A program made the translations under genes and the position numbers. From NCBI RefSeq assembly GCF_015101885.1, contig NZ_CP062941.1:3906001-3970000 (forward strand): a DNA stretch of 64,000 bases, read 5' to 3'. The notes under the pieces were generated by a model. It saw only the letters and a list, made by a program, of their open reading frames with translations. It searched no databases and was not told the DNA's origin. Position 1 is the first letter of the stretch. Each line of letters opens with the position of its first letter. This stretch comes from Massilia litorea (GTDB lineage Bacteria; Pseudomonadota; Gammaproteobacteria; Burkholderiales; Burkholderiaceae_D). Shown one piece after another: positions 38,291-46,352 of this stretch.

Positions 38291-39165
38291 CGACGCTGAA
38301 GAACCCCCACGATGCCTTCGACGACAAGCTGCAGGCCTCGTTCGAACAGAACATCCTGGCCGCGCTGCTGGAAGACATCGGGACCGGCGACCTGACCGGC
38401 ATGCTGGTGCCCGAAGAACCGCGCGCCCAGGCACGGGTTCTGGTGCGCGAAGCGGCCGTTCTCTGCGGCGCACCCTGGTTCGAAGGCGTGATGCTGGCCG
38501 TCGACCAGGACATCGAGATCGACTGGAAGTATGCCGAGGGCGACCTGATGGCGAAGGACAGCATCGTCTGCACGATAACCGGCTCGCCCCGTTCGCTGCT
38601 GACCGCCGAGCGCGCGGCCCTGAACTTCATGCAGCTGCTGTCGGGCGTGGCGAGCGCCACCCGCAAGTACGTCGACGTGATCGCGGGGACGAATGCCGCC
38701 ATCCTCGACACCCGCAAGACCTTGCCCGGCCTGCGCCAGGCGCAGAAATACGCGGTGCGCGTCGGCGGCGGCAAGAACCAGCGCATGGCTTTATACGACG
38801 GCATCCTGATCAAGGAAAACCACATCGCCGCGGCCGGCGGCGTCACCGCTGCCCTGAACAATGCCGCGGCATTGAACGCCGGCCGGGGTTCCAACGTTCC
38901 GGTGCAGATCGAGGTCGAGACCATCGCCCAGCTCGAGGAAGCGCTGGCCGCGGGTGCGAAGTCCGTCCTGCTGGATAACTTCGACCTCGGCATGATGCGC
39001 GAAGCGGTGCAGGTGAATGCGGGCCGCGCGCTGCTGGAGGCCTCGGGCGGCATCAACATGGAGACCGTGCGCGCGATCGCGGAGACGGGCGTGGACCGGA
39101 TTTCGATCGGCAGCCTGACCAAGGATGTGCGGGCGACGGATTATTCTCTGCGGATCGTCGGCTGA
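38287..39165 (+). CDS. nadC: Nicotinate-nucleotide pyrophosphorylase (carboxylating)
   Basis: Cytosolic quinolinate phosphoribosyltransferase: quinolinate plus PRPP gives nicotinate mononucleotide, CO2 and PPi. 292 residues, normal length. Signatures seen: Glu-Asp-Ile-Gly-Thr-Gly-Asp-Leu-Thr, [10 protein letters not shown], Asn-His (Ile-Lys-Glu-Asn-His), Val-Gln-Ile-Glu-Val-Glu-Thr and Glu-Ala-Ser-Gly-Gly-Ile. Coupled to nadA by a four-base overlap and ended by a terminator. Confidence 0.97.
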   Translation: MTTLKNPHDAFDDKLQASFEQNILAALLEDIGTGDLTGMLVPEEPRAQARVLVREAAVLCGAPWFEGVMLAVDQDIEIDWKYAEGDLMAKDSIVCTITGSPRSLLTAERAALNFMQLLSGVASATRKYVDVIAGTNAAILDTRKTLPGLRQAQKYAVRVGGGKNQRMALYDGILIKENHIAAAGGVTAALNNAAALNAGRGSNVPVQIEVETIAQLEEALAAGAKSVLLDNFDLGMMREAVQVNAGRALLEASGGINMETVRAIAETGVDRISIGSLTKDVRATDYSLRIVG

Positions 39166-39186
39166 GCGGACCACGACAAGCGCACG

Positions 39187-39225
39187 AAAAAGGGCGGGCT
39201 CTTTAAAAGGAGCCCGCCCTTTTTT
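39187..39225. terminator. Bidirectional rho-independent terminator
   Basis: The stem 39191-39200/39211-39220 (AGGGCGGGCT and its complement, ten bp plus one closing pair) is flanked by A on the left and T on the right, so it can work for both nadC and the convergent hydrolase gene, whose stop codon overlaps it. Confidence 0.85.
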
Positions 39226-40279
39226 ACACCCCGCTCTCGCTCGCCCTCGCCAGGGCTTCCGCCCGCGGGCTGCGCAATCCGATCGGCTCTCCCACCTGGG
39301 CCGCGATGGCATCGACGGCGGCGACGATCTGCTCCGGATGCGCATAATGCACCATGTGCCCCACGCCCGGCTGCAGGTGCAGCTCGCTCGAATGCCCCTC
39401 GTCCTGCAGCGCCTCGTGCAGCCGCTCGGACTGGACCGCCGGCTTGACGATCTTGTCCTGGGTGCCCGTGATGATCTGCACCGGCACGCGCAACTGATCG
39501 ACCCGTTTCGACAGCGACATCGCCGCCGGCACCATCAGCGCCGCCTCCGCTCCGCTGGCGCGCAGCTGCTTCGGCCGCAGCGCCATCCAGGGCGACAGCT
39601 GGCGGAAGCGTTCCGGCACCTTCATCGGCGAGAACACGCGCTTGCTGAGCAGCGGCCACAGCATGCGCGAGATCAGGGGCGACACCGTATAGCGCATCAG
39701 GTCGCCGATGATCGGAATCGCCGGCTGCGCGACCACCGGCACGTCCAGGCGCAGGGTAGGGTAGAAGTAGCCCGACAGCAGCACCAGGCCGCGCACGAAG
39801 TCGGGCACCTGCAGGCCCATGGCGAGCGCGACCATCGTTCCCCAGGAATGGCCGAGCACGATCGCCGAATCGACCCCGATCTCCTGCAGCGCGTGATGCA
39901 GCAGGCGCGCCTGGGCATCCGGGGTCCAGACCGTGCTGCGCGGCCGGTCGCTGTAGCCGTAGCCGGGACGGTCGAAGGCGATCACCCGGTAGCGCGCGCT
40001 CAATTGCTCCATCAGGCCGCTGTACTCGAAGTCGTTGGCGAAGACGCCGTTCCCGTGCAGCAGCACCAGGGCCGGCCCGCTGCCGCGCTCGAGATAGTGC
40101 AGGCGCACGCCGTCGACTTCGACGAACTTGCCGCGCGGCGGGTTCTCGCGTTCGGCCTGGGCGGTCTTGCTGCGCACGACCAGGAAGGCGGCTGCCAGGC
40201 CGAGGCCGGCGACGATGGCGCCGGTGGACAGGCCCGAACCGGATGGGCGGGAGATGATGCTGCGGAATGAACTCGTCAC
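39224..40279 (-). CDS. Alpha/beta hydrolase, membrane-anchored
   Basis: A 351-residue hydrolase with one N-terminal hydrophobic segment (about residues 17-35), so probably anchored with the domain outside the cytoplasm. The triad looks complete: Ser in Gly-His-Ser-Trp-Gly, Asp in Ile-Ile-Thr-Gly-Thr-Gln-Asp-Lys and His in Gly-Val-Gly-His-Met-Val-His. An oxyanion segment His-Gly-Asn-Gly precedes it. The substrate is unknown. The GTG start at 40279 is supported by the GTGA overlap with the sirtuin gene upstream. Confidence 0.82.
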   Translation of the reverse strand: MTSSFRSIISRPSGSGLSTGAIVAGLGLAAAFLVVRSKTAQAERENPPRGKFVEVDGVRLHYLERGSGPALVLLHGNGVFANDFEYSGLMEQLSARYRVIAFDRPGYGYSDRPRSTVWTPDAQARLLHHALQEIGVDSAIVLGHSWGTMVALAMGLQVPDFVRGLVLLSGYFYPTLRLDVPVVAQPAIPIIGDLMRYTVSPLISRMLWPLLSKRVFSPMKVPERFRQLSPWMALRPKQLRASGAEAALMVPAAMSLSKRVDQLRVPVQIITGTQDKIVKPAVQSERLHEALQDEGHSSELHLQPGVGHMVHYAHPEQIVAAVDAIAAQVGEPIGLRSPRAEALARASESGV

Positions 40280-41175
40280 TGTGTTTCCCCTTGTGCAAAA
40301 TGTTGGAGTGGAGTGTCTCCTCCGGTCTGGTTCAACAGGTGTGCGACGCCTGGAAGCAGGTGCTCGGCCTGCTTCTCGATCTTGAGCGTCAGCAGCGGGT
40401 CGGCCCGGGTGTAGCCGAGATTCACCGCCGCGATCGGTTTGCCGGCCGCGTGGGCCAGGCGGCAAAAGCGAAAGCCGGAAAACACCACGAGCGAGGACCC
40501 GACCACGAGCAGTGCGTCGGCTGCGTCCATCATCGCAACCGCGGCGGCGGTACGGGCGGCAGGGACGTTGTCGCCGAAGAAGACGACGTCCGGCATGAGC
40601 GTGCCGCCGCAATGCGGACAGGCGGGCAGGCGAAAGTCAGCCAGCGCCTCCGGTTCCAGCTGTGCATCGCCGTCCGGCAGGGGCGTGGCGACGATGTTCG
40701 CGAAGTGCGGGTTGGCGGCCACCAGCTGCTCCTGGACGGAGGCGCGCGAGCTGCGCTCCCCGCAGTCCAGGCAGACGGTGAGGTGGATGTTTCCGTGGAG
40801 TTCAATCACGGCGCGGCTGCCGGCCTGGGTATGCAGGCCGTCGACATTCTGGGTCAGCAGCGCGCGCAGGTGGCCGCCCTGTTCGAGAGCGGCCAGCGCC
40901 CGGTGACCGGCGTTCGGACGGGCGCCGGCCAGCACCGGCCAGCCGACCATGCTGCGCGCCCAGTAACGCCGCTGCGCGGCCTGCGAGCGGCGGAACTCTG
41001 GGCCCTGGGTCGGCAGGTTGCCGCGCCTGACGCCCTCGCGGTCGCGGTAGCCCGGAATGCCGGAGGCGGTCGACATGCCCGCGCCGGTCAGGACCAGCGT
41101 GTTCGGATGGCGCGCCAGGAAGTCCGCCAGTTGCGTGGCGTGCTCGTGCTCATGCTCGTCGAATCCTTCTGCCAT
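40276..41175 (-). CDS. NAD-dependent protein deacylase, sirtuin family
   Basis: A 299-residue Sir2 enzyme that removes acyl groups from lysines using NAD, releasing nicotinamide. Motifs: Thr-Gly-Ala-Gly-Met-Ser-Thr-Ala-Ser-Gly-Ile-Pro-Gly-Tyr-Arg (NAD binding), Thr-Gln-Asn-Val-Asp-Gly-Leu-His (catalytic region with Glu-Leu-His-Gly), four zinc Cys in Cys-Leu-Asp-Cys and Cys-Pro-His-Cys, and Val-Val-Gly-Ser-Ser-Leu. The Tyr-Arg after Ile-Pro-Gly suggests a class II-like member. GGGAGA precedes the ATG at 41175. It lies between the nad biosynthesis genes and is coupled to a hydrolase gene. Confidence 0.92.
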   Translation of the reverse strand: MAEGFDEHEHEHATQLADFLARHPNTLVLTGAGMSTASGIPGYRDREGVRRGNLPTQGPEFRRSQAAQRRYWARSMVGWPVLAGARPNAGHRALAALEQGGHLRALLTQNVDGLHTQAGSRAVIELHGNIHLTVCLDCGERSSRASVQEQLVAANPHFANIVATPLPDGDAQLEPEALADFRLPACPHCGGTLMPDVVFFGDNVPAARTAAAVAMMDAADALLVVGSSLVVFSGFRFCRLAHAAGKPIAAVNLGYTRADPLLTLKIEKQAEHLLPGVAHLLNQTGGDTPLQHFAQGETQ

Positions 41176-41320
41176 CGTAATGCTTTCTCCCGTTCTGCTG
41201 GGATCGTAGCACCCTTGCAGGTTCAGCCGACACACGATTCCGGGTGTTCATCACAGCGCGATTGCGGGCAGGCGGGCGCCGGCCTACGCTGGCCGCTCCG
41301 ACATCCTGAAAGGAAAACCC

Positions 41321-41854
41321 ATGCGATACCTGATTCTGGCCATATTGAGCGCGTTTGCGATGATCGTCACCTCAGCAGATGCGGCCGATGCGGCCGTGGC
41401 GCCCGCCCACGTCGGGCGCCACACGGCCACGGTGGAAGACGAGCGCGAGATCCGGCAGGTGGTGGCCGAGTTCCAGTCCGCGCTGAAGACGAAGAACACC
41501 TACCAGCTGGCCTCGCTGATGCTCCACAGCGACATCGAATTCGCGTCGCCGACGCCGCCCGAGGTACTCCGGAAGCTCCAGGAATCGGTCGATCCGAACG
41601 CCGTGCCCGTGCGCGCCGGCGGCTTGCGCGATTTCGCGCGCTTCATCCGCGACAGCAAAGTGCCGGTCGAAGAGCGCTTCTACAACCTGAAAATCACCCA
41701 GGACAAGCACATCGCCTGGGTGATGTTCGATTACGAGTTCGTGGAAGACGGCAAGGTCGGGAATTACGGGATCGAGACCTGGCAGATGACGAAGAATATC
41801 GAGGGCAAATGGAAGATCGCCAGCGTCTGGTGGAGCACCAACCTGATGCAGTGA
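41321..41854 (+). CDS. Exported NTF2-like (SnoaL/DUF4440-type) protein
   Basis: A 177-residue protein with a signal peptide (about residues 1-21, Ala-Asp-Ala) and a cone-shaped NTF2-like domain: an N-terminal helix Glu-Arg-Glu-Ile-Arg-Gln-Val-Val-Ala-Glu-Phe-Gln, then strands ending in Trp-Gln-Met-Thr-Lys and Trp-Lys-Ile-Ala-Ser-Val-Trp-Trp-Ser. Such periplasmic proteins bind small ligands or act as subunits; no catalytic residues can be claimed. Convergent with the DMT transporter gene. Confidence 0.75.
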   Translation: MRYLILAILSAFAMIVTSADAADAAVAPAHVGRHTATVEDEREIRQVVAEFQSALKTKNTYQLASLMLHSDIEFASPTPPEVLRKLQESVDPNAVPVRAGGLRDFARFIRDSKVPVEERFYNLKITQDKHIAWVMFDYEFVEDGKVGNYGIETWQMTKNIEGKWKIASVWWSTNLMQ

Positions 41855-41861
41855 GCGCCGC

Positions 41862-42758
41862 TTACCTTGCCGAGACGGCGATGCCGCCGACGATCAACCC
41901 GAAGGCCAGCGCGTGGTACAGGTGCGGCGCCTCGCCCAGAAAAGCGGACGAGAGCAGCGCCGTGAAGAGCGGGGTCAGGTTGATGAAGAAGGAGCCGAGC
42001 GTCGGCCCCGCCTTTTGCAGGCCTGCGCCCCAGCAGCGCATCGCCAGGATCGCCGGCCCGATCGCGACGTACAGCAGGGCGGCCGCGAGCGGCCAGCTCC
42101 AGGCGATCACGACATCCTTGACAGCCCATTCGGCAGCCGACAGGGCCGCCGACCACAGCACGCCATAGCCGACCTGGGCCAGCAGGAAAGCGGCCCAGTC
42201 GGCGCGCAGGCCGGGCACATCGCGCTGCTGCATCAGCATCCAGCTGTAGAAGGACCAGGCGATCGTCGCCAGGATCATGTACAGGTCGCCGGGCACCAGG
42301 CGCAGGGCCGCCAGCTGGCCGATGTCGCCGCGGCACAGCACCACCAGCACGCCTGCGATCGAGAGCAGCGCGCCGGCGACCTGCTTCGGCTTCACCGGCG
42401 CCTTGTAGAAGAGCTTCCCGACCAGCAGCATCCAGACCGGCATGCCGGAGGCCACCAGGGTCACGTTGATCGGGGTCGAGCTTTGCAGGGCCAGGTATTG
42501 CAGCGAGTTGTAGAGGCCGATGCCGAGCAGGCCGAGCATGCTGTAGCGGCGCCAGTTGGACAGCACGCCGCTGCCGGGAGCGAACATCGCGCGCCCGAGC
42601 GGCAGCAGCACTACCAGGGCGATGCTCCAGCGCAGCAGGTTGAGCGTCATCGGGGGCACGGCGTCGCGCACCATGCGGCCGACAATGGCGTTGCCGGCCC
42701 AAAGCAGGGGCGGCACCGTCAGCAGCAGCGCCGTGGGGAGGGTCAGTTTGCGGTTCAA
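41862..42758 (-). CDS. DMT superfamily (EamA) transporter
   Basis: A 298-residue inner-membrane protein with ten predicted helices and two EamA repeats (about 10-145 and 160-290). Pro-Pro-Met-Thr-Leu-Asn-Leu-Leu-Arg-Trp near residue 32 and Pro-Leu-Phe-Thr-Ala-Leu near the end are typical. Family members export amino acids, nucleosides or other metabolites. The start is uncertain: a TTG at 42758 gives a full first helix and no ATG is suitable. It follows nadB by 14 bases and may be its operon partner. Confidence 0.85.
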   Translation of the reverse strand: MNRKLTLPTALLLTVPPLLWAGNAIVGRMVRDAVPPMTLNLLRWSIALVVLLPLGRAMFAPGSGVLSNWRRYSMLGLLGIGLYNSLQYLALQSSTPINVTLVASGMPVWMLLVGKLFYKAPVKPKQVAGALLSIAGVLVVLCRGDIGQLAALRLVPGDLYMILATIAWSFYSWMLMQQRDVPGLRADWAAFLLAQVGYGVLWSAALSAAEWAVKDVVIAWSWPLAAALLYVAIGPAILAMRCWGAGLQKAGPTLGSFFINLTPLFTALLSSAFLGEAPHLYHALAFGLIVGGIAVSAR

Positions 42759-42772
42759 GGCGGAACGTGAGC

Positions 42773-44401
42773 TTAGCGCCGCTCGGGCGTCAGGACGCTC
42801 GGCAGCGCCTTCGGCAGCGTGTCCGGATAGTCGCGCGAATAATGCAGGCCACGGCTTTCGTGGCGCGAGAGCGCGCTGTTGACGATCAGCGAGGCCACGT
42901 CGACCAGGTTGCGCAGCTCCAGCAGGTCGTGCGTGATGCGGAAATTGCGGTAGTACTCGTCGATCTCTTCCTTCAGCAGCTTGATCCGGTGCTGGGCGCG
43001 TTCGAGGCGCTTGGTGGTGCGCACGATGCCGACGTAATTCCACATGAAGCGGCGCAGCTCGTCCCAGTTATGGGCGATGACGACTTCCTCGTCGGCGTTG
43101 GTGACGCGGCTTTCGTCCCAGGGCGGCAGCACCGGATTCTCGGCCCGCGGCGCGGCTGCGATCTGGCTGGCGCAGGCGCGGCCGACGACCACGCATTCGA
43201 GCAGCGAATTGCTGGCCAGGCGGTTCGCGCCGTGCAGGCCGGTGCAGGCCGTTTCGCCGACCGCGTACAGGCCGGGGATGTCGGTGCGCCCGGCCAGGTC
43301 GGTGACCACGCCGCCGCAGGTGAAGTGCACCGCCGGCACGACCGGGATCGGTTCTTTGGTGATGTCGATGCCCAGTTCCAGACAGCGCGCGTAGATGGTC
43401 GGGAAGTGCTCCTTCAGGAACTCCGGGCTCTGGTGGCTGATGTCGAGGTGGACGTAATCGAGGCCGCGCTTCTTCATCTCGAAGTCGATGGCGCGCGCCA
43501 CCACGTCGCGCGGGGCCAGTTCGCCGCGTTCGTCGTGGGCCGGCATGAAGCGCGTGCCGGCCGCGACGCCGGCTTCCGGCGGCAGTTTCAACAGGCCGCC
43601 TTCGCCGCGGATCGCTTCCGTGATCAGGAAGGATTTGGCATACGGGTGGTACAGGCAGGTCGGGTGGAACTGGATGAATTCCATGTTCGACACGCGGCAG
43701 CCGGCGCGCCAGGCCATCGCGATGCCGTCGCCGGTGGCGGTGTCGGGATTGGTCGTGTACAGGTAGACCTTGCCGGCGCCGCCGGTGGCCAGCACCGTGT
43801 GCTCGGCCTCGAAGGTCAGGACCTTGCCGCTCTGTTCGTCCTGCACGTAGAGGCCGTGGCAGCGCGGCTGGCCGACCAGGTGGGGTGTGCCGCCGTGTAC
43901 AGCCTTGCCGCTCAGTTTGTCCGAGGTGATGACGTCGATCGCGCAGTGCTGCTCGAACAGCGAAATGTTCGGATGGGCGCGCACTTTCTGTTCCAGCGTG
44001 ACCTGTACCGCGTGGCCGGTGGCGTCGGCGGCGTGGATGATGCGGCGCTGGCTGTGGCCGCCCTCGCGGGTCAGGTGGAAGCCCAGCTCCGCCGTCGCGT
44101 CGCGCGTAAACGGCACGCCTTGCTCGATCAGCCATTCGATCGCTTCGCGGCCGTGCTCGACGATGTAGCGGGTGGCCCCTTCGTCGCACAGCCCGGCGCC
44201 GGCCACCAGGGTGTCGGCGATATGCTGGTCGTGGCTGTCGCCGGAATCGAGGACGGCGGCGATGCCGCCCTGGGCCCAGTTGCTGGCGCCGTCGAGCAGC
44301 GCCCGTTTCGAGATGATGGCAACCTTGCGCGTTTGCGCGAGGTGCAGGGCCACCGACAGGCCGGCCAAACCGCTGCCGACAATTGCGACGTCAAATTTCA
44401 T
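42773..44401 (-). CDS. nadB: L-aspartate oxidase
   Basis: FAD enzyme making iminoaspartate from L-aspartate, first step of de novo NAD synthesis. 542 residues. Features: N-terminal dinucleotide fold Val-Gly-Ser-Gly-Leu-Ala-Gly, Ser-Asn-Trp-Ala-Gln-Gly-Gly-Ile-Ala, Gly-His-Ser, Gln-Phe-His-Pro-Thr, the active-site Arg in Glu-Ala-Ile-Arg-Gly-Glu-Gly-Gly, and [15 protein letters not shown], followed by a helical C-terminal domain. Its product feeds NadA, encoded 5 kb away. Confidence 0.96.
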   Translation of the reverse strand: MKFDVAIVGSGLAGLSVALHLAQTRKVAIISKRALLDGASNWAQGGIAAVLDSGDSHDQHIADTLVAGAGLCDEGATRYIVEHGREAIEWLIEQGVPFTRDATAELGFHLTREGGHSQRRIIHAADATGHAVQVTLEQKVRAHPNISLFEQHCAIDVITSDKLSGKAVHGGTPHLVGQPRCHGLYVQDEQSGKVLTFEAEHTVLATGGAGKVYLYTTNPDTATGDGIAMAWRAGCRVSNMEFIQFHPTCLYHPYAKSFLITEAIRGEGGLLKLPPEAGVAAGTRFMPAHDERGELAPRDVVARAIDFEMKKRGLDYVHLDISHQSPEFLKEHFPTIYARCLELGIDITKEPIPVVPAVHFTCGGVVTDLAGRTDIPGLYAVGETACTGLHGANRLASNSLLECVVVGRACASQIAAAPRAENPVLPPWDESRVTNADEEVVIAHNWDELRRFMWNYVGIVRTTKRLERAQHRIKLLKEEIDEYYRNFRITHDLLELRNLVDVASLIVNSALSRHESRGLHYSRDYPDTLPKALPSVLTPERR

Positions 44402-44485
44402 GGCACGTTTAATGTTTGTACAAGAGCATTACTATAGTCGATTTGCCGTGGATGCGTTCCCCCCGTGCCCGGGGAGGCCACCAGC

Positions 44486-45289
44486 CTACCAGGAACCCAG
44501 CCAGCTGGCGCAGGCAAAGGCGACGGCATCGCGCCAGGCGCTGCGCCGGCTGTCGGCGCCGGCATGCGCGATCTCGACCCGGCGGCTGCGCGGGTACTGG
44601 CCCACGAGCGCGCGGGTGGCGTCGCTGCCGGGAGCCTGGGCGCCGCCGCAGACCAGCAGTACGCGCCCGCCGAAGCCGGCCAGGGCCTGGGCGAGCGCCG
44701 GCGCCAGCTTCTGCCCGGGCGCTTCGCCTCCGGGCCCGCGCCCGACGGCGCGGCTGGCTGCCTGGCGAAAGGCAGCGGCACGCCGGAACAGGCGGTCGGC
44801 GGCCGAGCGCGGCCCGTAGCGCAGGACCGGCGTGTTTTCCGGCGCGCGACCGGTGCCGCCGCCCCGCTGCGGCAGCAAGGGGTCGAGCACAGGGTCGAGC
44901 AAGGCCAGGCCGGCGATGCGCGTGTCGCCGGCGGCATACAGCGCGGCGGCAGCAGCCGCGTCGCCCGGCGCCAGGATCACGCATTCCTTCATTTCGGGGA
45001 CATGGAAGAAGAATTCTTTCATGGCTGCGCCGACGTCCTCGACGCCCTGGCCGATCGCCTGCCCCTCGCTGTCGCCGGCGCCGGCGCGGTCGAAACGCAT
45101 CACGGCCACGCCGCGCGCCGCCAGCAGGCGCGAGAGCAGGGTGAACTGGCGATGGCTGCCGGCGCGGTACTGGCTGCTGTCGGCCAGGATTAGCATGCCG
45201 CGCACCAGCGGCCGTTCGGGGACGTCGACGATGCCGATCAGGGCATTGCCGGCGCAGTGAAAGCGCAGCGCACGCTGTTCGAGTTTCAT
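44486..45289 (-). CDS. Exosortase A-associated hydrolase 1-like protein, active site altered
   Basis: A 267-residue alpha/beta-hydrolase-fold protein of the type called hydrolase 1 in XrtA/PEP-CTERM loci, recognised from Gln-Tyr-Arg-x-Gly-Ser-His-Arg-Gln-Phe-Thr-Leu-Leu (residues 40-52) and Met-Arg-Phe-Asp-Arg-x-Gly-x-Gly-Asp-Ser-Glu-Gly. At the nucleophile elbow, where I recall Trp-Gly-Leu-Cys-Asp in the family, residues 106-110 read Leu-Ala-Pro-Gly-Asp, so no Cys or Ser is present. Its start overlaps the stop of hydrolase 2 by four bases. It may be an inactive relative with a binding role. Confidence 0.78.
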   Translation of the reverse strand: MKLEQRALRFHCAGNALIGIVDVPERPLVRGMLILADSSQYRAGSHRQFTLLSRLLAARGVAVMRFDRAGAGDSEGQAIGQGVEDVGAAMKEFFFHVPEMKECVILAPGDAAAAAALYAAGDTRIAGLALLDPVLDPLLPQRGGGTGRAPENTPVLRYGPRSAADRLFRRAAAFRQAASRAVGRGPGGEAPGQKLAPALAQALAGFGGRVLLVCGGAQAPGSDATRALVGQYPRSRRVEIAHAGADSRRSAWRDAVAFACASWLGSW

Positions 45290-46128
45290 GCCGGATCTCC
45301 TGTAAACACGTCGCAGGTCGCCGCGCGCAGGGACGGGCAATCGAGTTCGCCCGCGCCGCTCCAGAGCGGCGAACCCTCGAGCGGATGGAAATGCAGGGTC
45401 GCGCCGGCCGCGCGCCAGCGTTCGCCGAGGCGGGCGGCACTGGCCGCCAGTTTCGAGGGCGCCGGACCGCCGTAGGCGAACCAGTGCACGGGGCAGGGCG
45501 GCAGCACCACGTGGGCGGCGTCGCAGGCATCGATGGCTTTGACCAGCGGCACCGCCACTTCGAAGCCGCCGACCTCGATCGCGCCGTGCACGGCGAGCTG
45601 CGCGCGCAACGCCGCCGTGCTGCGCGGCGCTCCGGGGGCGGGATCCTGGAGTTGCTCGGACAGGCGCAGGAACTGGTTGATGCAGGCGCGCCCGCTCATG
45701 TAGGGCTGCCACAGCAGCACCCGGCATGCCGCCAGGCGCACCGCCGCGTCGAGCGCCAGCAGGCCGCCCAAGCGCAGGCCCCACAGGGTCAGCGGTCCGT
45801 TGCCGCGGTCGGCAAGCCAGGCGGCGGCCTGGGCCAGGTCGGCGTGCCAGATCTGCCAGCGCCCCGCATTGAACTCGCCGCAGCTGTCGCCGCAACCGAA
45901 CAGGTCGATTTGCAGCACCGCGTAGCCGAGTGCGGCAAAGGCGCGCGACTGCAGGGCCGCCATCCGCCGCGTTCGGCTGAGCTCGCCGGCGAAGGGATGG
46001 ACGTAGAGGATCGAGCCGCGCGGCGCCACGTGGGGATTCGGCGCGTGGTACAGGGAAAAGCGCGTGCCAGGCTCGGCATCGAAGAAAAAGGGCTCCACGC
46101 GCGGCGTGGTCAGCAGCGGAGCATTCAT
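45286..46128 (-). CDS. Exosortase A-associated hydrolase 2-like protein
   Basis: A 280-residue alpha/beta-hydrolase-fold protein of the XrtA-associated hydrolase 2 type: His-Pro-Phe-Ala-Gly-Glu-Leu-x-x-x-Arg-Arg-Met-Ala-Ala-Leu-Gln near residue 44 and Leu-Gln-Ile-Asp-Leu-Phe-Gly-Cys-Gly-Asp-Ser. The elbow reads Trp-Gly-Leu-Arg-Leu-Gly, with Arg where a nucleophile is expected; this is, as I recall, also so in the family, so it is not special to this copy. The role in polysaccharide or lipid-linked processing is unproven. First gene of a minus-strand pair, divergent from the ligase gene. Confidence 0.78.
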   Translation of the reverse strand: MNAPLLTTPRVEPFFFDAEPGTRFSLYHAPNPHVAPRGSILYVHPFAGELSRTRRMAALQSRAFAALGYAVLQIDLFGCGDSCGEFNAGRWQIWHADLAQAAAWLADRGNGPLTLWGLRLGGLLALDAAVRLAACRVLLWQPYMSGRACINQFLRLSEQLQDPAPGAPRSTAALRAQLAVHGAIEVGGFEVAVPLVKAIDACDAAHVVLPPCPVHWFAYGGPAPSKLAASAARLGERWRAAGATLHFHPLEGSPLWSGAGELDCPSLRAATCDVFTGDPA

Positions 46129-46352
46129 GGCCTGTCATCTCCTGCACTCTGGGGCCGGGCGCGCGCAGGGCGTGTCGAGGCCGGTTTAAGGACGTAACGA
46201 TCATGCATTTATGTCAATTAGACACGCGTGCCGCCGGCCGACCTTGCGCGCACACAGCTGAGGCCAAGCAATTTCCATTGACGAGAATCAATGACCTGTT
46301 TGCAGTTTTTCTCAATCATGCATTTTTACGTTGAGCTTGATTGGAGGAAAAA
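46129..46352. promoter_or_regulatory. Divergent promoter region of the XrtA-like cluster
   Basis: The 224-base AT-richer gap between the divergent hydrolase 2 and ligase genes. It contains an 11-base direct repeat ATCATGCATTT at 46200-46210 and 46315-46325, placed near each gene's start, and an inverted repeat ATTGA-N6-TCAAT at 46277-46292. These are candidate operators for shared regulation. GGAGG lies six bases upstream of the ligase ATG at 46353. I see no clear sigma54 (-24/-12) element. Confidence 0.45.

Noticed and set aside
45286-46128. Loss of the nucleophile in hydrolase 2 as a sign of decay
   Set aside because: The Gly-Leu-Arg-Leu-Gly elbow appears to be normal for that family as I recall it, so it does not add to the pseudo-enzyme case.
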